Assembly (NCBI GenBank): GCA_012103295.1 | Contig: WLXB01000023.1 | Coordinates: forward strand, 1-34,099 | Length of the DNA: 34,099 bases | From: Alphaproteobacteria bacterium | Lineage (GTDB): Bacteria > Pseudomonadota > Alphaproteobacteria > Rhodospirillales > Rhodospirillaceae | Direction of reading: 5' to 3' | The notes under the pieces: model-generated | What the model saw: only the letters and a program-made list of their open reading frames with translations | What the model was told of the DNA's origin: nothing | Database searches by the model: none | Shown here: positions 16,289-24,602 of the stretch, in pieces | How positions within the stretch are numbered: the stretch's first letter is position 1 | Layout: each line of letters opens with the position of its first letter | Position numbers and translations under genes: made by a program

Positions 16289-16800
16289 GGGTTGATCTGG
16301 CAATAGGGCGAGACAAGTTCATAATCATACTCTAGGTCGCCTACAGAAACTTTTATATCTCCTCCCGTACAAAACCCAGATGCGCGATAGAAAATCGGTT
16401 GTGGGATGCGAATAGTCCAGCCATCAGGCACCGTCAGTTCAGCCGGTTTTAAGTTGGAGGAACGATAGGGTATCTGGAAATCAGGTGAATTAGTGTCTAC
16501 CTGGCCATTGATCAACAGTTCATCGGCAATGGGTAAGTTTGATCCCAGTACACTCTCACTGAGCACCAAGTCCTGGCTTGTACTAAAGGAATCATAGGGC
16601 AGCGTATTAATTTCCTTCAGGAATGAGTCGCGCTGGTTTGCGAAAGCCAAGCGATCAAAGAGCAACGGAAAATTCGGCGCAACAACAGCGACAGCCAAGC
16701 CCATGATGAAAACCACCATGAGCATTTCCAAAAGAGAAAAGCCCGCATCTAACCTTTTAGGCTTAGGGTGAATTTGGGTCCAGGAAACCGACATCTGCAT
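16285..16800 (-). CDS. gspH: Minor pseudopilin GspH
   Basis: A minor pseudopilin that joins the tip complex to the GspG shaft. From the ATG at 16800 the protein has 171 residues: a leader ending RLDAG cleaved before FSLLEMLMVVFIMG (Glu at +5), then a globular domain containing a likely disulfide pair (Cys in GFCTGGD and SPYCQINP near the end). AAGGA lies four bases before this ATG and ten before a second ATG at 16794; either may be used. The longer open frame to 16956 lies wholly inside gspG and is rejected. It overlaps the end of gspG by 38 bases and the start of gspI by four. Confidence 0.88.
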   Translation of the reverse strand: MQMSVSWTQIHPKPKRLDAGFSLLEMLMVVFIMGLAVAVVAPNFPLLFDRLAFANQRDSFLKEINTLPYDSFSTSQDLVLSESVLGSNLPIADELLINGQVDTNSPDFQIPYRSSNLKPAELTVPDGWTIRIPQPIFYRASGFCTGGDIKVSVGDLEYDYELVSPYCQINP

Positions 16801-17224
16801 CAATTCCTTCACCTTCAGCCTTGCCATCTGCGCCAAAACTATAGAGCACAACACTCGTCGAGTTTTTTGGCTTGTATTGGTACGCGTTACCCCAAGGGTC
16901 CAGTGGAAGCGCTTCCGAAAGATAAGGGCCTTGCCACTTGCGCTGAGTTCTTTCATCCGATGGCGCGGTCATAAGGAGGGAGAGCCCCTCCTCGGCGGAC
17001 GGGTAACGGCCTACATCAAGTCTAAAGGTGTCTAAGGCTCCTTTTAGCATCCGAATTTGGGTATCAGCCGCGGTAACTCGAGAACTATCAACGCGCCCAA
17101 GTAGTTGAGGGCCAACCAAACTGGCGACAAGGCCAATGATGACGAGTACGACCAGCATTTCGAGAAGCGTAAAGCCACGAATGTTGTGGAGGGTCTTGGA
17201 GTTGTTGTATCTGGTCGGGCGCAT
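16763..17224 (-). CDS. gspG: Major pseudopilin GspG
   Basis: GspG polymerises into the periplasmic pseudopilus that pushes substrates through the secretin. 153 residues: leader of 17 ending NIRG, cleaved before FTLLEMLVVLVIIGLVASLV (Glu at +5), followed by the hallmark GspG core, including DTFRLDVGRYPSAEEGL, the KWQGPYL segment and DPWGNAYQY (109-117), then a GADGKAEGEG/DADVGF calcium-loop region. This is one of the most conserved T2SS proteins and anchors the whole locus assignment. It starts 14 bases after gspF. Confidence 0.97.
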   Translation of the reverse strand: MRPTRYNNSKTLHNIRGFTLLEMLVVLVIIGLVASLVGPQLLGRVDSSRVTAADTQIRMLKGALDTFRLDVGRYPSAEEGLSLLMTAPSDERTQRKWQGPYLSEALPLDPWGNAYQYKPKNSTSVVLYSFGADGKAEGEGIDADVGFLDPNSP

Positions 17225-17238
17225 GGCTTCATTTTCCC

Positions 17239-18450
17239 TTACAGAGTGACCTGATTGACGCTTGTGATTGCTAACATAATGGCTGTCACGATGCCACCAA
17301 TGACAACGCCGATTAGTATTATGGCAGCGGGTTCTAGGATCAGAAGAAAGCGTTTCATTCTCTGCCGTCCTGACTCCTCATATAGAGTGGCTAAAGAACC
17401 AAGCATCCCGGACAGTTCGCCAGACTCTTCGCCTACTTGCACTAGGCTGAGAGCTGTATCGGAGAATGTTTCCTGTTCTCGCATGGCAATTGACAGTGAT
17501 TTTCCGCTCCGAACTAACTTGCTGACTTGCTCCATGCGAGTGTGAATGGATTTGATCCCTACTGTACCGCGTGCAAACTCTAACGCTTTTATGAGGTCCA
17601 CGCCGTGGCGAAGCATTGTACTGAGCATGGAAGACCACTTTGCTAACTCTGCTTCTTTTAGCCAGGAGCCTAGCAATGGAACGGATGTCATCGATTGTTG
17701 TACTGAATCTCTCACAGCAGGCTGGTTAAAAAGCCATACGCTAGAGGCTACAAGGGCGGCGAGAAGAATGAAAACAAAGGTGCTGTTCTCACTGAGGAAC
17801 ATGCCGGTCGATAGCACGACCTCCGAAAGAAAGGGGAGTGGTTCTTTGGATGATGCAAGCATGGCTGAAAAACGCGGCACAACCACGAGAAAAATAAATA
17901 GTACAGCTCCCAAACCTGCAGAGACCAGAATCGCCGGATAAGTCAGGGCATTCTTAATGTCCTGTTTCACCCTGTAATCATATTCCATTTGTTTCGCCGT
18001 GTCCGCTAAGGCTGGGCCGAGTTCACCAATCGACTCTCCTGCGGCACTAAGTTGAAAAGCGTACGGCGGTAAAGTGGGAAGGGATGATGCAAAGGCATTT
18101 GAGAAAGATGTGCCGGCCCGCAAGGACTTTGACATGGCGCTGAAGGCTGCCGACAGATCTGGATGGAGGCCTTGAGATTTCAGAGTTTCCACTGCAGCGA
18201 CGAGAGGAACGCCGGAGTTTAGCAGAAGAGAAAATTGCTTAACCGTAAGGATGTAATCCTGGGCAGAAGGCGGTCGCTCTAGTGCAAATCGCCATGGGGC
18301 TTGGCGAGCAGGCTTCGTCGCTCCGACAGTGATTGGAGTGAGACCACGAGCGGCGAGGAGACGTACAGCGTCCCGTTGGGTTTCGGCCTTAACCTGGCCG
18401 ACCATCGGTTTGCCTGCTTGGTCCATCGCTTCGTAGTCAAACGCTGACAT
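17239..18450 (-). CDS. gspF: Type II secretion inner-membrane protein GspF
   Basis: The polytopic inner-membrane core around which GspE drives pseudopilus assembly. 403 residues, the normal length: an N-terminal segment (FDYEAMDQAGKPMVGQVKAET), two GspF domains (about 70-195 and 275-395), and three membrane helices near 170-195, 222-240 and 373-398. Conserved features include GVPLVAAVETL, YPAILVSAGLGAVLFIF, LSTMLRHGVDLIKAL, GEESGELSGML and the C-terminal LEPAAIILIGVVIG. The ATG has a good GGAG ribosome site. It is separated from gspE by more than 14 kb in this window, whereas E and F are normally adjacent. The 238-base gap upstream holds the terminator of the exported protein gene, so gspF onward probably has its own promoter, which I could not identify. 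Confidence 0.96.
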   Translation of the reverse strand: MSAFDYEAMDQAGKPMVGQVKAETQRDAVRLLAARGLTPITVGATKPARQAPWRFALERPPSAQDYILTVKQFSLLLNSGVPLVAAVETLKSQGLHPDLSAAFSAMSKSLRAGTSFSNAFASSLPTLPPYAFQLSAAGESIGELGPALADTAKQMEYDYRVKQDIKNALTYPAILVSAGLGAVLFIFLVVVPRFSAMLASSKEPLPFLSEVVLSTGMFLSENSTFVFILLAALVASSVWLFNQPAVRDSVQQSMTSVPLLGSWLKEAELAKWSSMLSTMLRHGVDLIKALEFARGTVGIKSIHTRMEQVSKLVRSGKSLSIAMREQETFSDTALSLVQVGEESGELSGMLGSLATLYEESGRQRMKRFLLILEPAAIILIGVVIGGIVTAIMLAITSVNQVTL

Positions 18451-18620
18451 GTTTTAGTCTCCAGGCAGAGCGTAAGGCAGTGTTTTAGCTCATGTGGGAC
18501 CATCTCGGAAATTAAGCGAATGTCATGAAGGCAGCATTTATGCCGGGCTTGGCTTTCAGCCGGGAAGAATACGCAGATCGGGACAGCGACTGGATGACCC
18601 AAATCTGCAAAATGCAGACA

Positions 18621-18651
18621 AAAAAAGGGGAGGGTAAAAACCCTCCCCTTT
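18621..18651 (-). terminator. Strong intrinsic terminator after exported protein gene
   Basis: On the minus strand AAAGGGGAGGG (18651-18641), a six-base loop and CCCTCCCCTTT (18634-18624) form a perfect 11-bp stem running into further T residues to 18621. It begins 38 bases after the stop of the exported protein gene and is the strongest terminator in the window. A second short inverted repeat, TCTGCA/TGCAGA (18604-18618), follows. It should insulate gspF from transcription of the exported protein gene. Confidence 0.92.
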
Positions 18652-18688
18652 GATCCAGCTTACAGAGAAGCTGAGATTTTTTAACCGC

Positions 18689-20143
18689 TTACGGGTTGTT
18701 CGTACCCGATCCGATACGGAAGCCCGAGAGATCAACAAGCGACTCAGTTGCTGTGTTGAACATCACGTGCTGAGCGTATCCAGTAAACGGACCGCTAATG
18801 GACAAGCCATACTGGCCACCATCAGGTGTGATACCTGCACCAGTTTCAATATCAGGCATGCTCACTTGTAGTGTAGCACCCGCTGGGATTGAGGCTGTTG
18901 TATGTGTGCCCAGTGTAGATCCATCAGCGTCGTTAAGGACGGTGATGGTTGCTGCACCAGCAACAACGCCATTGTTGACGATCCGTAGGAGCGACTGGAA
19001 TGTCGCACCAGCACCGGTGCTGGATTGTGCGGTGTTGATTTGCACAGACATACCAGCACGGTTAAGAGCAGCCAGTGATCCCGTTGCAGCAGGAACTGCA
19101 ACAAGGTTAACCGCACCACCAACGCTGTAGGTAACGTCTACAGTACCAGCAGCCCAGGCCTCAATGGTGTCAGATCCGTCGAAGTTCACGTTAAGATCGA
19201 ACGAGCCATAAAGTGAGGTAGTGGTTGTGACCGTTTGAGAACCAAACGACGCAACGTTGCTGACGAAGTCAGATGGGATTCGGGTAACCAGAAGGCCATT
19301 CCCAATACCAGTTGCACTACCTGCGATAATGTTTGTCGTGGCATTATCCGTAAGTACGCCGTGTGTCACCTTAACATTAATGGCTGATGCAACGTTTGAC
19401 GGCACAGTAGAAATCAGAGCACCCAAGCTGGTGCCTGTAACCTGCGTGTCAGACGTGACAACAGAACCAAGGTTCAAGGTTAGGGTCGATGTCCCTGACA
19501 GCTTAGTGAACGCCGGTGTGGAGGTGTTCAAGATGCTACCAGCTGTACCGGTCCGTACTACCGAAGCAAGTGAATTTGCTGCGGTGATGACACTGGCTTC
19601 GGTAATCGTTTCAAACGTACCACCAGTGTTACCAATTACCGCTCCACTCAGGGCAATAGCTGTGCCTGATGTGGCAAGGCCATTGGCTTCATCAAAAGCG
19701 ATCCCGGACAGTTGCACCACGTCAATGCCTGACGCGTTGGCCGTATTCTCAAGGCAATCACCGACCAAAATACGGTCGATTAGAACTTGAACGGTACAAC
19801 CACTGTAGGAGAGCGTTGACATTGCCGTAAGCACAGTGCCGCCCGACGCATTGAACAGCTCAATGGTTGGGACTGACGTAATGACAAAGTCGGAGTTTGT
19901 GCTCCGAATTTCCATGTCGAACTTAGCGGTCAAGTCGTTGGTAAAGTTAAAGTTAAACGCCGTTGGCCCGAGGGTAACAGCTTCAGGGTTTGTAGCCCCG
20001 AACACTTGAGACGAGACAACGATGCCCGTCAGTGCAACTTCGTTCGTGTCGCTCGCCGAACCCACGACCGCAGCGATTGCTGTGGACGATAGAGCTGTTG
20101 TTGCCAACAGTGCGCTACCGATTTGAAGAGTTTGTCGTTTCAT
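18689..20143 (-). CDS. Exported Ser/Thr-rich, lysine-poor protein; candidate T2SS substrate
   Basis: A 484-residue protein with a clear Sec signal peptide: basic MKRQ, hydrophobic ALLATTALSS, and an AIA cleavage motif near residue 24. The mature part is about a quarter Ser+Thr (123 of 484 residues by hand count), has only four lysines in the whole precursor, and contains two cysteines, C116 and C130, that could form a disulfide. Composition and repeated short strand-like segments suggest a beta-rich extracellular or surface-layer type protein. There is no lipobox, C-terminal aromatic beta-barrel signature or sortase signal. It has its own promoter, hairpin leader and strong terminator, as expected for an abundant product. 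Lying between the transferase array and gspF, it is the best candidate for the secreted, glycosylated client. I do not recognise a named family. Confidence 0.82.
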   Translation of the reverse strand: MKRQTLQIGSALLATTALSSTAIAAVVGSASDTNEVALTGIVVSSQVFGATNPEAVTLGPTAFNFNFTNDLTAKFDMEIRSTNSDFVITSVPTIELFNASGGTVLTAMSTLSYSGCTVQVLIDRILVGDCLENTANASGIDVVQLSGIAFDEANGLATSGTAIALSGAVIGNTGGTFETITEASVITAANSLASVVRTGTAGSILNTSTPAFTKLSGTSTLTLNLGSVVTSDTQVTGTSLGALISTVPSNVASAINVKVTHGVLTDNATTNIIAGSATGIGNGLLVTRIPSDFVSNVASFGSQTVTTTTSLYGSFDLNVNFDGSDTIEAWAAGTVDVTYSVGGAVNLVAVPAATGSLAALNRAGMSVQINTAQSSTGAGATFQSLLRIVNNGVVAGAATITVLNDADGSTLGTHTTASIPAGATLQVSMPDIETGAGITPDGGQYGLSISGPFTGYAQHVMFNTATESLVDLSGFRIGSGTNNP

Positions 20144-20191
20144 AACTAAAGGATCCCCTTAAGTTTCCAGATATCTGATTTAAAAGGTTAC

Positions 20192-20211
20192 GCGCATGCA
20201 TACGCTTGCGC
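20192..20211 (-). other. Hairpin in 5' leader of exported protein mRNA
   Basis: On the minus strand GCGCAAGCGTATGCATGCGC folds with only one mismatch (G-C pairs at both ends, a GTAT loop). It would lie about ten bases from the predicted transcript start and about 50 bases before the start codon. Hairpins at the very 5' end often stabilise abundant mRNAs. The fold is read by eye; the role is inferred. Confidence 0.5.
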
Positions 20212-20227
20212 CCGTCAGCGCAGGTGC

Positions 20228-20256
20228 ATAACACCGTTTCATAGTGCCAAAGTCAA
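20228..20256 (-). promoter_or_regulatory. Sigma-70-type promoter of exported protein gene
   Basis: On the minus strand TTGACT (20256-20251), exactly 17 bases, TGTTAT (20233-20228), five and four matches to consensus. The predicted start is near 20221, giving a leader of about 78 bases with AAGGGG (20160-20155) as ribosome site, 11 bases from the ATG. It lies in the 270-base gap 20144-20413, otherwise without coding signal. It is the best-looking promoter in the right half of the window. Confidence 0.6.
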
Positions 20257-20413
20257 GCGGTAAGGTTTTAAAGGTGTGGCTTTTTTGCAACATATTCGGG
20301 GCTGCGGCTTTCCGCGGATTTGTGGCCTCGCAACGAATTATACGGAAGGCAGAATGGCATGGTCTAGCCTGGCTAGGCTATGGGATGGATCGTCCAGAAA
20401 TTCTCTAAATTCC

Positions 20414-22126
20414 TTAGGGAGCCGCGACGCTCTGCTGGATGCGCTTAGACAGCGTGCTCCACGCCGCATCCCAACGCCCATCTGTGTTTTGTCGGGCTAG
20501 GCCAACGTTGGCGTACCAAGGGCTTTGAGACCCTTCCGAGAACCAATACCAAATACGTGCCCGCCCGCTTGGAACAAGCACTGATGTGGACAGGCCTGCG
20601 GCACCGGCAAGATGGGCTGTTGTATTGCTGCAGGTGATGACTTCATCCATAGCGGCAAGCAGGGCCAAGGTCTCGTTCAGATCACCATTGAGGTTAACCA
20701 AATCAACTGTAGCGATCTTGTCCTGGAACTCCTGGGGTAACGCCGTGACGTCGTTTGCCGCCGAACCATATTGCACATTTACAAAAATCACCCCTGGTAT
20801 TGATAAGAGAGGTTTCCAGTCCCTGAGTGAAACTGACTTTCTGTCGCCAATTAGTGGATTGGCGCTGGCCCAGGATATTCCGATGAACTTCTGGTCTGCA
20901 CCGAACCGCTCTTCAAGGAGTGCCCTCAGATCTGAGCGAAGGGTTTCGTCCCACGCCAGATACGGTTGCGCGTCAGGGAATTCGGTCAAGTGAGGACGAA
21001 ATATTTGCCCCAGGTCGACGAGAGAGCACTGAACGTCGAATTCGGCCACGTTTATGTCTCTGTCCGGCTGGTCAGTTATCTGGAGGTTCGTGACATCGGC
21101 GAAAGATCGGGTGAAAACAGTTTTCAGTTTGGGAGCGCACACCAAAGTGCAGTGCCCCGAAGCTTTAGACAATTCACGCAACAGGCTGGAAAAAAGGATC
21201 TCTTCACCAAGCGCTTGCTCATTCCAAACAAGTATTCGCTTGGTTGTGATACTTTCTCCGCGCCAACGCGGTGTGTCGCCTTTGAAGGTTTTGTAGAACG
21301 GCGCATCTGATTGGGCGCGCTCACTGAAGTCTTGCCATCCCTCTTTCAACCTCCCGAGCGTCAAAAGGGTGAGGCCTCGATTAACACGCGCATTCGGATT
21401 GTTGGGCTCAAGCTCGTTTGCTCGATCAAAAAAGGGTAGCGCATCCTCATGCCTATCAATGTCAGAGAGGTAATTGCCCAAATTCGTATGGGCCTCGGCC
21501 CAATTTGGTTTGAGATTGATAGCGGTTTTGATGTGGTCGATTGCGTCGTCGTAGCGGGTCATGTCGGCGTAGACATTGGCGATGGCGAAATGGGCGTCGT
21601 GGTCGTTTGAGTTGAGGCCCAGGGCAGTTTGGAATGCGCTCAGTGCCTTGTCGATATTCCCCGCGGCCTGAAAACACTTGCCGATGTTGTAGTGGGCTTT
21701 GTGATGGCCAGAGTTGATCTGTACCAAAGTATTGAAGTGCTCTAGCGCCGGTTTGATTTGACCCTCTTCCTGTAACAGAACGCCAAGGTTCAAAAGAGCA
21801 TCTTGGAATCGAGGATCGCAATTCAAAGCGGCTTCATAGGCTGTTAGTGCGTCTTGATGTTGTCCTGCGTCGCGCAAGGCATTGCCCTTATTGAAGGGGA
21901 TGACGGCGAGTGTGGGGGCGGCGGCTATGGCGCGGTCGAACAGGGCGAGCGCTTGCCCGAGATCGCCCTTATGTTGGGCAATAACACCGAGCAAGTTGAG
22001 GGCGTCTGGCTGGTTCGGATCTTGCTCCAGGGCTTGGTGGTAAAGCTGTTCCGCTTCAGCCAGATTGCCGGCCTGATGTTGGCTGACGGCTGCTTGGAGC
22101 AGTTGTTGCAAAGAGGGCTTAGGCAT
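20414..22126 (-). CDS. TPR / GT9-like glycosyltransferase (copy 2)
   Basis: A 570-residue cytoplasmic protein: about seven TPRs (residues 8-265), the family linker EGWQDFSERA, a PRWRGESI segment, and a GT9-like domain from about 296 to 555. Motifs: WNEQALGEEI at 301-310 (Ala replaces the usual first Gly), GISWASAN, VNVQYG, LNETLALLAAMD, SNTTAH at 500-505, WYWF and SPWY. The late SMRL[FY]RQ segment is changed to NVGLARQ. The start codon shares its A with the stop of copy 3 (TAATG), the same coupling as at gspJ. It is the last gene before the exported protein gene; the 270-base gap then contains a small hairpin without a U tract (20365-20380). Acceptor unknown. Confidence 0.85.
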   Translation of the reverse strand: MPKPSLQQLLQAAVSQHQAGNLAEAEQLYHQALEQDPNQPDALNLLGVIAQHKGDLGQALALFDRAIAAAPTLAVIPFNKGNALRDAGQHQDALTAYEAALNCDPRFQDALLNLGVLLQEEGQIKPALEHFNTLVQINSGHHKAHYNIGKCFQAAGNIDKALSAFQTALGLNSNDHDAHFAIANVYADMTRYDDAIDHIKTAINLKPNWAEAHTNLGNYLSDIDRHEDALPFFDRANELEPNNPNARVNRGLTLLTLGRLKEGWQDFSERAQSDAPFYKTFKGDTPRWRGESITTKRILVWNEQALGEEILFSSLLRELSKASGHCTLVCAPKLKTVFTRSFADVTNLQITDQPDRDINVAEFDVQCSLVDLGQIFRPHLTEFPDAQPYLAWDETLRSDLRALLEERFGADQKFIGISWASANPLIGDRKSVSLRDWKPLLSIPGVIFVNVQYGSAANDVTALPQEFQDKIATVDLVNLNGDLNETLALLAAMDEVITCSNTTAHLAGAAGLSTSVLVPSGRARIWYWFSEGSQSPWYANVGLARQNTDGRWDAAWSTLSKRIQQSVAAP

Positions 22127-23793
22127 TATGGATCCGGGCGCGATGCGAGCGGTTCAGCCACCCAATCCGATAGGGCGTCCGCCACTTCGTCTATCACTTC
22201 GGGCCACCAATCTTGATCTGGTGCTGGGGTCGACTTTTGACGAAACAATCGAACAGACGGATACCAAGGGCTGTCCTCGCGATCCAAAAACCAAAACCAA
22301 AGCAACCCTTTCCCTCTAGGGAGAATCAACCAAGTCGGGATTCCCATCGCTCCCGCAATATGCACATTCGAATTTGAAATGGAGACGACTAAATCTAGCG
22401 CGGCTATTTGTGCGAAAGCGGGATCGAGTTCACCAAGCGCATCGACGTCGGGGTCGACAAATATTTCAACACCAAGCTCCGCACTAATCTCCGCGATCTC
22501 ACGCGCATAGTCCCCATATTGAATATTAACTAAGAACACGTTTTCGCATGTCAGTATCGGCTTCCATGCATTGAGATCAATTGACTTGGTTGCACCATGC
22601 GCCCCTGTACTCCCCCATGAAATGCCAACTATACGTTTGCCTTGAGCCAGACTCTCATACTTCTTCCGAAGTTGATTACGTAAGACGAGGTCAGAACTAA
22701 TATACGGCGCGTGGGTGACCAACGTTTCTATCGACGGCCGAAATGCTTTCAACATGCTGAAGGCCGGGTATTGAAAATCGAATGGCGGGTCGGCCGAAGC
22801 GACTGTCTCATCGTGAGAGCCCCAATCACTTATTTCAACGCCGTCAAAGCTCCTTTTGAATATTGGCATCAAGCGTTCTGAGCACTCAACGGAACAGAGA
22901 GCGCCTGCCTTACGTATGTCGCTTAGAAGTCCAGCGAAAATAATCTCTTCGCCCATGCCTTGTTCAGTCCATAAAAGTATTTTTTTGCCTTTTAAGTCCT
23001 CAATGTTCTCACCGTCCCAATACGGGGGCGGTTGCGCCCGACGAAAAGCTTTCGCCTTTTCTTCAACGGCATAACGCAGGTCGAAGCCTGTCCAGCCGCG
23101 CTCCAATTGCCCGTGCAAAAGCATGAATATGCTGAACTTGTATCTGTACTCGACATTGTCCGGGGAAAGCTCAATGGCCTTATCTATTAGGACCATCGCA
23201 ATTTCATACAGACCCTTGTCGAATAGTATGGCGGACGCATTGCTATAAGCCGCGCTGGTGTCAGGTTTGATGCGTGCAGCCGCCTCACAGGAATGCAACG
23301 CTTCGTCTAGGTCATTTAATTTGTGTTGCACAGTGCCAAGGTTGACCCAAGCATCTACATCTTGGTCGTTTATCGCTAATGCTTGCTTATAACATTCGCA
23401 TGATTCTTCGAGGCGCTCGGCCGCCTGCAGAGCCCGGCCTTTATTGTAGTATGCATCGCCTCTGTTTTCTTCAAAGGTCAACGCGCGGTCGTATATGACG
23501 ATTGCTTCTTCGTATCTCTCAAGATTGCGAAGGGCGGCCCCCAAGTTGATGTACATGATTGCGGTGGCGGGCCCAATTTCGATAGCTTCTTCAATAAACT
23601 CCAGCGCTTTCTCGTAGTTCTCAATTTGAAGGGCCAGGGCCCCGAACCGAGACATGGCGTCAACATGCTTTGGGTTTTGAATCAGTATCGCGCGATAGAG
23701 ATCTCGGGCCCGTTCTAGGTTGCCGGATTTGTGCTGAGAGACCGCCTCAATCAGAAAGGCTTTTTCATCGATGCGTGGCATTGAACGGGGCAT
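22126..23793 (-). CDS. TPR / GT9-like glycosyltransferase (copy 3)
   Basis: A 555-residue cytoplasmic protein with about six to seven TPRs (residues 12-235), linker LERGWTGFDLRYA, PPYWDGENI, and a GT9-like domain at about 270-535. Motifs: WTEQGMGEEI at 275-284, ECSERLMPIFKRSF (a strand-helix element shared with several copies), GISWGSTG, VNIQYG, SNSNVH at 473-478 (the most divergent form of this motif in the array), WFWF, SPWYPSVRLFRQ. Two starts are possible, 23793 and 23781; neither has a strong ribosome site. The 67-base gap upstream follows a small GT-A transferase gene; downstream it is coupled to copy 2 by TAATG. Confidence 0.85.
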   Translation of the reverse strand: MPRSMPRIDEKAFLIEAVSQHKSGNLERARDLYRAILIQNPKHVDAMSRFGALALQIENYEKALEFIEEAIEIGPATAIMYINLGAALRNLERYEEAIVIYDRALTFEENRGDAYYNKGRALQAAERLEESCECYKQALAINDQDVDAWVNLGTVQHKLNDLDEALHSCEAAARIKPDTSAAYSNASAILFDKGLYEIAMVLIDKAIELSPDNVEYRYKFSIFMLLHGQLERGWTGFDLRYAVEEKAKAFRRAQPPPYWDGENIEDLKGKKILLWTEQGMGEEIIFAGLLSDIRKAGALCSVECSERLMPIFKRSFDGVEISDWGSHDETVASADPPFDFQYPAFSMLKAFRPSIETLVTHAPYISSDLVLRNQLRKKYESLAQGKRIVGISWGSTGAHGATKSIDLNAWKPILTCENVFLVNIQYGDYAREIAEISAELGVEIFVDPDVDALGELDPAFAQIAALDLVVSISNSNVHIAGAMGIPTWLILPRGKGLLWFWFLDREDSPWYPSVRLFRQKSTPAPDQDWWPEVIDEVADALSDWVAEPLASRPDP

Positions 23794-23860
23794 GTAAAAT
23801 TGGTTCCGTCAGGCGGGAAGTGCGGTGCTTGTCGAGCGTAGTCTTAGGACGATACGGCGA

Positions 23861-24547
23861 TCAACCGTGACCTCGCGACGCGTGTGTCATGTTGTCGCGT
23901 TGCGCAAACCATAGATCGGCATAACTACAGTTCTGATAATCGTCAAAGTATGGCCCGCCCTCTGTGAAATGGATGAGAGACAAGTCTTCTTCTGGAAGTG
24001 TGGGGTCATAATCAACCAAGTGATTCCAGCGTGCCGGTAATTCTCCAATAAGAGAATCGTCCCCGAGCCATTTGAATTGATGAAGCTCTAACCCAGTTGC
24101 GGTGTTGACGTATTCTGTGGTTAACGCCTTACAGAGCGCGTTGTTAAACAGTATTACGCTGGACCAGTTCTTCTTTTCATATTTGCTCTGCGGCTGATCT
24201 AAGAATTTCTTTTCTTCTCGCGGTTTATGATCATGTTTGACGACTTGGATGGCGTGCGACTCATCCCGAAGTGCCCAAAGGTTTGCGATATCGTCTAACA
24301 TGAGCATGTCGCAGTCACAGAATAATGACCACCCTTCGTAGCCAGACAAATGTGGCACTAAAAACCTAGAGAACGAAAAATCTGTCGACTGTAACGCGTG
24401 GGCTTCTCTTGAGAATGTGCCGCCCAGTTGGGATAGCATCAAAGGCACTATCGAGACTGGCTCAGATGCTCGGCTGTGAATGCTATGAGACAGAACATGA
24501 AAGGCGACAGTTTCTCGGCTGTCGTATCCTATAAACGCGCGGATCAT
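23861..24547 (-). CDS. Small DxD glycosyltransferase, GT8-like
   Basis: A 228-residue cytoplasmic GT-A-type transferase without signal peptide. The N-terminus is a typical first strand (IRAFIGYDSRETVAF). The metal/nucleotide-sugar motif is CDCDMLML (D78, D80). Further elements are an acceptor-side strand VILFNN (131-136), WLGDDSLIG (160-168) and the late histidine motif IHFTEGGPYF (192-201), all in the order seen in GT8-related bacterial enzymes. The ATG has AGGGG seven bases upstream. It is embedded among the TPR-GT9 genes, 55 bases after copy 4 and 67 bases before copy 3. It may start or extend the glycan built by the larger enzymes. Sugar specificity cannot be read from sequence. Confidence 0.82.
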   Translation of the reverse strand: MIRAFIGYDSRETVAFHVLSHSIHSRASEPVSIVPLMLSQLGGTFSREAHALQSTDFSFSRFLVPHLSGYEGWSLFCDCDMLMLDDIANLWALRDESHAIQVVKHDHKPREEKKFLDQPQSKYEKKNWSSVILFNNALCKALTTEYVNTATGLELHQFKWLGDDSLIGELPARWNHLVDYDPTLPEEDLSLIHFTEGGPYFDDYQNCSYADLWFAQRDNMTHASRGHG

Positions 24548-24602
24548 TTAAAACCCCTGGAGCAGGAAGTGGGTGTTATTTCAGCATCGTTTAACCCCAT
24601 GC

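Noticed and set aside
18451-18620. Search for a gspF promoter in the 238-base gap.
   Set aside because: No pair of boxes with acceptable match and spacing was found, although a promoter is expected because of the terminator upstream.
20228-20256. TGGCAC element resembling the -24 half of a sigma-54 promoter.
   Set aside because: The -12 TTGC half is missing at the required spacing; the overlapping TTGACT-17-TGTTAT reading fits better.
20365-20380. TAGCCT-AGCC-AGGCTA hairpin (minus strand) after the copy 2 stop, as a terminator.
   Set aside because: Only six base pairs and no U tract follows, so intrinsic termination cannot be supported.
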